This document shows positions 57,258-64,000 of a DNA stretch of 64,000 nucleotides, in pieces (position 1 is the first letter of the stretch; each line of letters opens with the position of its first letter). The notes under the pieces were generated by a model, which did not search any database, was not told the DNA's origin, and was given only the letters and a program-made list of their open reading frames with translations. Source of the DNA: an uncultured Bacteroidales bacterium (GTDB taxonomy: Bacteria > Bacteroidota > Bacteroidia > Bacteroidales > FEN-979). The position numbers and the translations under genes were made by a program. Location: contig CAIRDP010000051.1 of assembly GCA_903877385.1 (NCBI GenBank), positions 1 through 64,000 on the forward strand, given 5' to 3'.

Positions 57258-60115
57258 CCGCAAAGATCGGTGTAAGGGCACCTGGCACAGTTCTTCAGGT
57301 CGCCAGTCTGCCCGAAAGGCTGCCCCCTGTCGAACATGGCCGCTATGACCTCTTTCAGGCTTTTTTCAAATTCGTTCAAATCGGCCTGGGTAAGCTGTGT
57401 GCGGTTGTTTTCTTCGGCGGATGAGGGAACCGAAACCGCCATCAGGCCGTCGGTTAACTTTATTAGCGACAGTATTCCAGCCTGCACAGTTAGATTACTG
57501 TTAATCCCGGGATAATAAAGCCAGCTGTACGTAAGCAGCTGGAAAGCATGATCGCTGCCGGGCTGAAATGCAAACTCCTCCCAACTCCCGACCCTGGTTC
57601 TTTTTTTATCTGTTGCCCCCGTCTTATAGTCTATAATTCTCAGGCAAGACCCTGTGCTGTCGATACGGTCGGCAAAACCCTTGATCCTGATGTTTAATTC
57701 CTGCCCGCCGGCTGTCATGCTCAGCCTTCGTTCCAGCCTCTTTTCAAGCCCTGTAATACAAAGTTTTTCACCATCTTTCTTTAATTCTCCAATGGATCCC
57801 AGCTCATAGTCCAGGAATCTTTTCAGCATCATTTTCGCAACCCTTACGAGGAGGAGGTTACGGCCGTAATTCACATCCCTGCCGCTGAATTCCTTGCTGC
57901 AGGCTTCATCAACAGCCTGCCCGGCAGCTGCTTTCATACCGACGATAATTGCAGCATCGATTTCACTGCCAATATGGTTTTTGTACAGCCTGTGCAAGGA
58001 GTCGTGCACTATGTTCCCGAGTATGCGGTTGTCGATCTCTTCCTCAATTTCATCGGGTTCCAGCAGCCCTGTAAGATCACCAAAATAGAACTTCAGAGGG
58101 CAGTCCCTGAAATTATTCAGTGAGGTAGGAGATAATCCTTTTTCGGCCTTTGCCCTCAGGAGTTCGAACACTGTTTCATCTTTACTGATGCTGATCCCGG
58201 GAGAACGCTTCGAAGGCGAAGGCTTCATTACAAGAAGTTCCTCCCTGATGTCGGCGGCGGGATTTTTACACTTCAGTTCACTGATGATCTGCTGCAGGAA
58301 CCGGCTCATCTCCCCTCCCCCCAGCTCGCCTGGTTCCGAATTATAGACCAGGTGAATGTTGCCGGCTCTCTGGAGCAGGCGGTAAAAGTGATAGGCGTAA
58401 ACTGCATCCTTTTGGCGGTATGTGGGAAGGTGGAATTCAAGTTTAAGGTCGAGGGGGATGAAGGAGTTCGCCGATCGTCCCCTGGGGAGCAGGCCCTCGT
58501 TGCATGATAGCATGACCAGGTTTTTAAAATCAAGGCTCCTGGTTTCAAGCATCCCCATCAACTGCAAACCCTTAAGGGGCTCGCCGAAGAATGGAAGGCT
58601 TACACTCTGAACAATCCGGGTAAACAGCTGCGAAAGGCTGAGCAGGGTTTTTACGGTGCCGGGATTGGCGTTCAGAAGCCCGTCGGCCTGGTGAATGATC
58701 TTTGAAAAGGCAAATAAATACTCAAGTTCCAGGTCATTCTTGTTTTTAAAAAGATGGCTCCTGAACGACCCGATGATCTCCTTTATCGCTTTAATGGCAT
58801 CTTCGGGTTTTTGCCATACCTCAAACAATGGTTTGAGAAAATCAGCATTCACTGAAAACAAGCCTGTTCCGGAATCCAGTATCTCCGGGGATGAGATGAA
58901 AACCTTGTTCCCCCTCTCTATGGTTTCAAGGATGCGGTCGAACACAAAATGATTTCCCTCCATCAGCCCTTCGGCCATCCCCCTGATATAAGGATGCCGT
59001 AAAAGTGAAAGCACATCCCTGAAGTAAAACAACTTTGCTCCGTTACGGCGGTTGGCCGTGAATTTATCGCGGTTCAGCTGCATTTTGAAAGCCAGTTCAA
59101 AAAGGTCGCTCAGGGGGGTCTGAGAAAGCTTAAGCCCCATGGTGATATTCATCTCCCCTGCCCCCGAAGGCAGGGAGTACAGCAGGGGGATCAAAAGGCT
59201 TTCGTCCTGTAGCACAACTGCAGTGTGTTCGTCGGCAGGACTGAATGTTTTCACCAGTTCCCCGGCCAGCCCGGCCTGGGCGGTGTTATTGGGGACTCCT
59301 GTGATCCTGATGGTTTTAGGTTCGCCAGCAATCAGCGAAGAAACCCATCTGAAGTCCTTGATCCCCCACTTTTTCCTGTTATGACGGAGGGCCTCGCCGG
59401 CTTCATGCGCTGGGTCATCAAGGTAATATTCATCTGCATCCCAAAGGAATTCAGCCTTTCCCTGCCTGTGCAGTTCATCCATGACTTTCTCCTCCGCCGT
59501 AGTGAGGGCATTGAATCCTATGAAAACGATCTTCTTCCACGGCAGCCTTTCACAGAACTTCTCTATACCCAGAGAAGCCATGCGGTACACCAGCCCGGTG
59601 TAGGCCTGTTTTTTCTCAAGAAGTCCATCCACCAGCCTGCTGTAATAAGAATACAGGGAACTGTAAAATTTCAGGTATTGTTTTTCGAACTCGGTCAGTG
59701 GCCTGTTTTCGGGGTTCCATACCGAAATGGCGCGGGTGTCGGAGAGCGCCGAGAACAGCTGCCTGGCATCGGCAAGGTAACGGTCCACCTCGTCAAAATC
59801 GCTCAGAAGCTGGGGAGCCCACTGAATAAATTCTTCGAAGGCCTGGGCCTTCTCCTGTTCTATATCCCTGTGGATCCCATACAATGTAAAAAGAAGCTGC
59901 AGCTGGTCAACCGTTCTCAAACCTGAAACGGAAGTGAGAAAATCCTCGGTGGAACATATATAAGGCGACCATATGGTTTTGTTGAGGCGTGCAGCCAGGA
60001 ATTTCCTGAGGAACAAACCTGCCCTCAGGTTGGGAAGTACGATACAAAGTTCCGAAACCTCCTCCCCGTAAGTCGTTACAAGATAATCTACAGACTGTTC
60101 CAGGAAAGATCCCAT
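57251..60115 (-). CDS. AddB-like PD-(D/E)XK nuclease with a helicase-like N-terminus
   Basis: 954 residues. The N-terminal part (to about 620) resembles a UvrD-type helicase fold without a clear Walker A motif, as in AddB. The C-terminal nuclease domain (about 660-954) begins with SLNNFRDCPLKFYFGDL and contains IIDYKTGA. It ends in CARCPYTDLCG, so together with the earlier Cys it forms the four-cysteine 4Fe-4S staple of AddB. It would work with the AddA-like protein at 62241 in double-strand-break end processing. The start codon overlaps the murU stop by one base (TGATG). Confidence 0.82.
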   Translation of the reverse strand: MGSFLEQSVDYLVTTYGEEVSELCIVLPNLRAGLFLRKFLAARLNKTIWSPYICSTEDFLTSVSGLRTVDQLQLLFTLYGIHRDIEQEKAQAFEEFIQWAPQLLSDFDEVDRYLADARQLFSALSDTRAISVWNPENRPLTEFEKQYLKFYSSLYSYYSRLVDGLLEKKQAYTGLVYRMASLGIEKFCERLPWKKIVFIGFNALTTAEEKVMDELHRQGKAEFLWDADEYYLDDPAHEAGEALRHNRKKWGIKDFRWVSSLIAGEPKTIRITGVPNNTAQAGLAGELVKTFSPADEHTAVVLQDESLLIPLLYSLPSGAGEMNITMGLKLSQTPLSDLFELAFKMQLNRDKFTANRRNGAKLFYFRDVLSLLRHPYIRGMAEGLMEGNHFVFDRILETIERGNKVFISSPEILDSGTGLFSVNADFLKPLFEVWQKPEDAIKAIKEIIGSFRSHLFKNKNDLELEYLFAFSKIIHQADGLLNANPGTVKTLLSLSQLFTRIVQSVSLPFFGEPLKGLQLMGMLETRSLDFKNLVMLSCNEGLLPRGRSANSFIPLDLKLEFHLPTYRQKDAVYAYHFYRLLQRAGNIHLVYNSEPGELGGGEMSRFLQQIISELKCKNPAADIREELLVMKPSPSKRSPGISISKDETVFELLRAKAEKGLSPTSLNNFRDCPLKFYFGDLTGLLEPDEIEEEIDNRILGNIVHDSLHRLYKNHIGSEIDAAIIVGMKAAAGQAVDEACSKEFSGRDVNYGRNLLLVRVAKMMLKRFLDYELGSIGELKKDGEKLCITGLEKRLERRLSMTAGGQELNIRIKGFADRIDSTGSCLRIIDYKTGATDKKRTRVGSWEEFAFQPGSDHAFQLLTYSWLYYPGINSNLTVQAGILSLIKLTDGLMAVSVPSSAEENNRTQLTQADLNEFEKSLKEVIAAMFDRGQPFGQTGDLKNCARCPYTDLCGR

Positions 60116-60813
60116 CAGGTGTTTTCCTCTCTTTTGCCGGCATCAAACCAAAAGGAATCGTTATCGGTAAAAGCACATATCCTTTTTTCCCTCGACAGCC
60201 TGAGGTACATGGAAATCAGCGAAAACCTGCCTTCGTCGGTGAGCAGAGGGATGATAGCCGGGTCCAGGATCTGTATGCCCGAAAAGGCAAGGGGGTACAT
60301 CCTTTTATAATCTTTCCGGCTTAACTTTCGCTCGCCGGTGCTCACATTGGTCCAGCCAATGAGTTCCCATTTCTCGTTGAACAGCATATAACGTGCAGTT
60401 TCGCGGTTCCTCACAGCAAGAGTGGCAAGCGGCTTATGCTTTTTATGGAAATCAAGCATGGCTTTCAGATCCATGTCTGACAACACATCCACGTTCCTGA
60501 TTACAAACGGGCCCCCTCCCTCAAAGAACCAGGCGGCCTTTTTAAATCCTCCCCCGGTATCAAGCAACTCATCCTGCTCATTCGAAATCGAGATATTCAA
60601 TCCGAAATTCTTTTTCTTTTCCAGGAAATCGATGATCTGGTCTGAAAAGTGGTGTACGTTAATAATCACTTCCTTCACCCCGAAGAGTTTCAGGTGGTCG
60701 ATGGAATGCTCAAGCAGGCTTTTCCCGTTGATTTCAACCAGGGCTTTTGGGATTGAATCGGTGATGGGCTTAAGCCTTGTTCCCAATCCCGCTGCCAGGA
60801 TCATTGCCTTCAT
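60115..60813 (-). CDS. Nucleotidyltransferase, MurNAc-1-phosphate uridylyltransferase (MurU)-like
   Basis: A 232-residue sugar-phosphate nucleotidyltransferase. The N-terminus MILAAGLGTRLKPITDSIPK is the family signature with the catalytic Arg and Lys. NVDVLSDMDLKAM carries the metal Asp, and FWFDAGKREE ends the fold. Next to an AmgK-like kinase, the expected reaction is MurNAc-1-P plus UTP to UDP-MurNAc, which bypasses de novo synthesis. A mannose-1-P guanylyltransferase role is possible from sequence alone. It overlaps the end of the kinase gene by 44 nt, indicating tight translational coupling. Confidence 0.82.
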   Translation of the reverse strand: MKAMILAAGLGTRLKPITDSIPKALVEINGKSLLEHSIDHLKLFGVKEVIINVHHFSDQIIDFLEKKKNFGLNISISNEQDELLDTGGGFKKAAWFFEGGGPFVIRNVDVLSDMDLKAMLDFHKKHKPLATLAVRNRETARYMLFNEKWELIGWTNVSTGERKLSRKDYKRMYPLAFSGIQILDPAIIPLLTDEGRFSLISMYLRLSREKRICAFTDNDSFWFDAGKREENT

Positions 60814-62224
60814 ATGAATGTTCTATTAAAATTTTCACATTAAACTTATCGGAAAGGTATTTTGCCGTTTCCTCGGCACAGAATACCGAACGGTGCTGTC
60901 CGCCGGTACAGCCGAAACTGATCATCAGGCTTGTGAACCCCCTGTCGATGTAGTTTCTCACACTTTGGCTTACAATGCTGAACACATGATTCAAAAAGGC
61001 ATCCACTTCGGGTTCCTTTTTAAGAAAGTTAACAACCAGTTTATCCTTGCCCGTGAGATCCCCGAATGCGGAGTACCTCCCGGGATTGGGCAGGGCCCTG
61101 CAGTCAAACACAAAGCCTCCCCCGTTACCGCTGTTATCGGCAGGCAGTCCTTTTTTATAGGAAAAACTGCAAATTCTCAGGGTAAGATCCGATGTAGTGG
61201 CTTTAACCGAAGAAAAGGCAGGATTTGCAATGATATCATCGAGGACTTTCATCAGCATCGGCATTTTAACAGAGATGCCGTTCCTTTCGCGGAGAATCCT
61301 GAGGTTTCTTACTGCATACGGTATGCTCTGGAGGAAGAGGGGTTTGTTCTCATAGTATCCCCTGAAACCATAGGCTCCCATCGCCTGCAATATCCTGATC
61401 AGTACAAACCCATCGAAATACCTGCGGAAATTCTGTTCATTGAAAGAGGTGGATTTATTTGCCGCAGCTATATAATGGTTCAGCAGCTGCCCCCTGAAAT
61501 CCTCGGGCAGGTCGGCCTTTGCATCATATAAAAGCGAGGCCAGGTCGTATTGAAGCGCCCCCTTACGGCCACCCTGGTAGTCGATGAACCAGGGAGAGTT
61601 GTTATGGATCATTATGTTCCTGGACTGGAAATCGCGGTACATGAAATGTTCGGGGGTCACTTCCAGCAGGAAACCGGCGAAGGCATTGAAATCTTCTTCC
61701 AGCTTTTGTTCGTCAAACTGCACCCTTGCAAGTTTCAGGAAATAGTACTTGAAATAATTCAGGTCCCACATCATGCTCTGCCTGTCAAAAGCCGGCCTGG
61801 GATAACAATGGCTGAACGGGATGCTATGCCCCGCTATGACCTGGAATACCGGCAACAGCTCAACAACTTTAAGGTAAAGCTTTATAATATCAGGGTGAAG
61901 GAAATTTTTGTCAGAACGAAGTTTGGCCAGTGCCGAATAGAGGGTCGTATCACCCAGGTCCTCCAGAATATACATATCACTTTCGGGGCTGGTGTATAAA
62001 ACCTGGGGCACGGGCAGGTCCATCTTCCTGAAATGCCTAGAGAATTTCAGGAATGCAATATTCTCACGCACATCGGCATTATAGGCCGCCACAACGCTTC
62101 CCGTAGTTCCAATGATCCTGAAATACTGCCTGTACGAGCCGGATCCTGCGATCTTATCCATCCTCAGGGCATCGCTCCCGCTCCAATCGTGGTAAAGTGC
62201 CGTTAATCTATCTTCTATGTTCAT
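60770..62224 (-). CDS. AmgK-like sugar kinase fused to a RapZ C-terminal domain
   Basis: 484 residues. The N-terminal aminoglycoside-phosphotransferase-fold kinase (about 1-330) has GSYRQYFRI, ILEDLGD, the catalytic loop YRDFQSRNIM (Asp198, Asn203) and IDYQGG (Asp215). AmgK phosphorylates N-acetylmuramate at C1. The C-terminal part (about 345-484) is the RapZ C-domain, with FDCRALPNPGR (373-383) and GCTGGQHRSV (438-447). In E. coli RapZ this region senses glucosamine-6-phosphate. The RapZ N-terminal P-loop domain is missing and the kinase takes its place. Linked to MurU downstream and, 16 nt upstream, to the AddA-like gene. Confidence 0.85.
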   Translation of the reverse strand: MNIEDRLTALYHDWSGSDALRMDKIAGSGSYRQYFRIIGTTGSVVAAYNADVRENIAFLKFSRHFRKMDLPVPQVLYTSPESDMYILEDLGDTTLYSALAKLRSDKNFLHPDIIKLYLKVVELLPVFQVIAGHSIPFSHCYPRPAFDRQSMMWDLNYFKYYFLKLARVQFDEQKLEEDFNAFAGFLLEVTPEHFMYRDFQSRNIMIHNNSPWFIDYQGGRKGALQYDLASLLYDAKADLPEDFRGQLLNHYIAAANKSTSFNEQNFRRYFDGFVLIRILQAMGAYGFRGYYENKPLFLQSIPYAVRNLRILRERNGISVKMPMLMKVLDDIIANPAFSSVKATTSDLTLRICSFSYKKGLPADNSGNGGGFVFDCRALPNPGRYSAFGDLTGKDKLVVNFLKKEPEVDAFLNHVFSIVSQSVRNYIDRGFTSLMISFGCTGGQHRSVFCAEETAKYLSDKFNVKILIEHSYEGNDPGSGIGNKA

Positions 62225-62240
62225 TTGTTCAATTCGATAT

Positions 62241-64000
62241 TCATTCTTTAACTTCCTCCAGCCTCACATCGGGCTCAAGGTATAATAAATATTTTTTCAC
62301 GTCTTTATACCCCAGGTCTTCAAGGTAAGCTGCATATTGTATCAGCTGTGTTTTATACTTCTCCATAGGGCGGCCGGTTTTATAATCGACAACCACAGCC
62401 CTGCCTTCTGTTATGATCACACGGTCGGGACGGATAGCATGCCCCTGCTTGGTCAGGATTTCGGCTTCGGGCCTCACATCCGCATTTTTGTTAAAAACAA
62501 ATGCAAAACCCTGATCATGTAAAATTTTATTGATTTTACTGCGGACCTCATGTTCCCAGGCCCTGTCGAGCAAACCTGATTCAAGCATGCCATCGATCAT
62601 CTCAGCCGCATCTTTTCCGGGAGTCAGTCCCGCAAGCACAGTATGAAGCACATTCCCGTATCTGCGGTTCCTGTCAGGGTCGTCAGGGTTCCAGGCCTCC
62701 GGAGCACTTGAACGTATCCTTATGGTTTCCCTCCAGTCGCCAAACTTCAGGCCGGGCAATGGCAGTATATTCAATGACTCTTTAAGCCTGGGATTTACCG
62801 CAGCGCGATATCCGAATTCATAGTCATTACGGCTGTCGTCCCATAATTCTTTATGCTGCAACCAGGATTTAAAAAAAGCAGGTACCGAAGCCGTTTCCCC
62901 TGATTTCTTCGGAAGCGGGGGCATCAGGTAAAGCCGTTGTTCAGGCCTGGTCATAACGACATAGAGCACATTCACAAGGTCGAGTCTTGATTTTTCCCTT
63001 TCTTCAGAATACTGTTCAGCGAATGCCGTTTCCTCAACATCCTTCACGGCAGGCAGTATGGATACCTCCAGGCCAGGCACTTCATTATGGTCGAGTGTGG
63101 CCCAGAGATATTTCTTTGTGTTTTTCAAAGCATCCCCTGCAAAGGGGTAGATAACAACCGGGAACTGCAGGCCTTTGGCTTTGTGAATGGTCATGACCTG
63201 CACCGCATCGAAGCCCGATGGCATGATCACCGAAAGCTTTTCATGGTGTTCATCCCACCATTCCAGGAAATCAGGGGCCGAGGACGACTTGCCCGAGCCG
63301 AACTTCAAAACGGCATTAAGAAAAAACTGTATATAGGGATCCCCTGCCGAAGCGGGACAAAAACTGTTTACTAGCTTTATAAAAAGATCGTAAACAGGAA
63401 GCGTCCTTAAAGTTCCGGCCCCCTCCCCTCCTATCCGTTTATTAAGAAAACCCTCAAACAGCTTTGTCCGTTTCCCTGCATCCATATTAAGCCATGAGCT
63501 GTAAAAAGTTTGTTCAGCAGGGAACAGTTCGCCGAAGCGGGTAAGTATTTCGGCCTGGATCACGGGGTTCACAGGGCCAAAGATGTACCTCACCAGGCCT
63601 GTAAGCATACGCACAAGGGGCGAATAATTCAGCAGCAGCGATTCCCCTGAAACAACAGGGATACTTTCGCCTATAAGAGTCTGGGCAATAAGGGAAGCCT
63701 CCCTGTTGGAGCGGCAAAGCACTGCAATATCGCTGGGCCCGTATCCCTCACCCTGGCATTCTGCAATGACAGCAATGACTTTCTCAAGCATAACAGCTTC
63801 GGCACTCACTTCCTCATCTTCATCTTTACCTGTAAAGGAAATCCTGATATACCCTCCTTGTTTGGCGGCATCGGCCTCCTGCACCAGCTCATCATAGACT
63901 TTCTTCCGGGGCTCATCCAGGAGGCTGCTTACAAATCCGAAAAAATCATTGTTAAAATTCACGATCTCCTGTAATGAACGGAAATTTTTATCGAGCCTGT
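62241..64000 (-). CDS. AddA-like UvrD helicase-nuclease, C-terminal part (5' end outside the window)
   Basis: The frame is open to the right edge. The visible 586 codons start RLDKNFRSLQEIVNFNN, which contains helicase motif IV (NFRS), so the gene continues beyond 64000 and the GTG at 63962 is internal. Next come VMTIHKAKGLQFPVVIYPF (motif V region), YVVMTRPEQRLYL (motif VI), then the PD-(D/E)XK nuclease with NRRYGNVLHTVLAG and AVVVDYKTGRP. It is expected to pair with the AddB-like protein for recombination. It is the most upstream visible gene of the operon, 16 nt before the AmgK-RapZ gene. Confidence 0.88.
   Translation of the reverse strand, partial: RLDKNFRSLQEIVNFNNDFFGFVSSLLDEPRKKVYDELVQEADAAKQGGYIRISFTGKDEDEEVSAEAVMLEKVIAVIAECQGEGYGPSDIAVLCRSNREASLIAQTLIGESIPVVSGESLLLNYSPLVRMLTGLVRYIFGPVNPVIQAEILTRFGELFPAEQTFYSSWLNMDAGKRTKLFEGFLNKRIGGEGAGTLRTLPVYDLFIKLVNSFCPASAGDPYIQFFLNAVLKFGSGKSSSAPDFLEWWDEHHEKLSVIMPSGFDAVQVMTIHKAKGLQFPVVIYPFAGDALKNTKKYLWATLDHNEVPGLEVSILPAVKDVEETAFAEQYSEEREKSRLDLVNVLYVVMTRPEQRLYLMPPLPKKSGETASVPAFFKSWLQHKELWDDSRNDYEFGYRAAVNPRLKESLNILPLPGLKFGDWRETIRIRSSAPEAWNPDDPDRNRRYGNVLHTVLAGLTPGKDAAEMIDGMLESGLLDRAWEHEVRSKINKILHDQGFAFVFNKNADVRPEAEILTKQGHAIRPDRVIITEGRAVVVDYKTGRPMEKYKTQLIQYAAYLEDLGYKDVKKYLLYLEPDVRLEEVKE

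Noticed and set aside
59225-59926. A 233-residue frame opposite to the AddB-like gene
   Set aside because: It is an antisense shadow in GC-rich coding DNA with no recognisable domain.

Overview
The window reads as a chromosomal segment of an anaerobic or microaerophilic member of the Bacteroidota, probably an uncultured Bacteroidales-like lineage. The evidence is: many start regions carry the Bacteroidota -7 element TAnnTTTG, often as TACCTTTGCA; the primary sigma factor is the short 287-residue form typical of this phylum; a DUF1573-yajC-ybbR-coaE block is present; and there are an [FeFe]-hydrogenase maturase (hydE), futalosine-route menaquinone synthesis (mqnA), an iron-sulfur L-serine dehydratase and several hybrid histidine kinases. 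No rRNA, tRNA, phage, IS element or CRISPR array was recognised. Coding density is high and both strands are used.

Layout. 1-12 kb: a 2-oxoglutarate-centred metabolic region with an isocitrate dehydrogenase, a one-chain aconitase/IPM-dehydratase-type hydratase, a lipoate ligase, a DUF1338 (HglS-like) protein, a lipoprotein hydrolase and a YdiJ-like FAD/Fe-S dehydrogenase. It also has an LpxL-type acyltransferase, an HD protein and a small four-helix-bundle gene. 12-18 kb: a minus-strand signalling cluster of two hybrid kinases and a CheR methyltransferase. 17.6-34 kb: housekeeping genes (rnz, rpsA, ychF, rlmD, aroK, yajC, coaE, mqnA, yidC, pyrG, a ppsR-like gene) plus a WG-repeat protein, a LytTR regulator and hydE. 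34-46 kb: a gapA-kinase-sdaA operon, a two-gene unit pairing a beta-barrel-like protein with a rifampin-phosphotransferase-like dikinase, and a KdpDE-like pair. 46-57 kb: a tyrosine phosphatase, a Memo protein, OsmC, the primary sigma factor, a DegQ protease, a secreted nuclease, and the AmmeMemoRadiSam locus (radical SAM enzyme, membrane-embedded spermidine-synthase-like protein, Memo-AMMECR1 fusion). 57-64 kb: a minus-strand operon with AddA- and AddB-like recombination nucleases flanking two cell-wall recycling genes (an AmgK-RapZ fusion, and MurU).

The most unusual signals are these. (1) The AmmeMemoRadiSam set is one in which the radical SAM enzyme, both Memo proteins and the AMMECR1 domain all carry apparent export signals. 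(2) TGAY tetranucleotide arrays form long hairpins starting at stop codons, and one of them carries a four-helix-bundle gene in its loop. (3) A G-quadruplex-like CTGGGNN heptamer array, found between genes elsewhere in the window, lies in frame inside the YdiJ-like dehydrogenase. (4) An N-acetylmuramate-kinase-like domain is fused to the RapZ sensor domain. (5) A perfect 15-bp hairpin lies inside the RNase Z coding sequence. (6) A DUF1338 gene sits next to a YdiJ-like gene, suggesting a D-2-hydroxyglutarate route. All functions are inferred by reading motifs; no database search was run.
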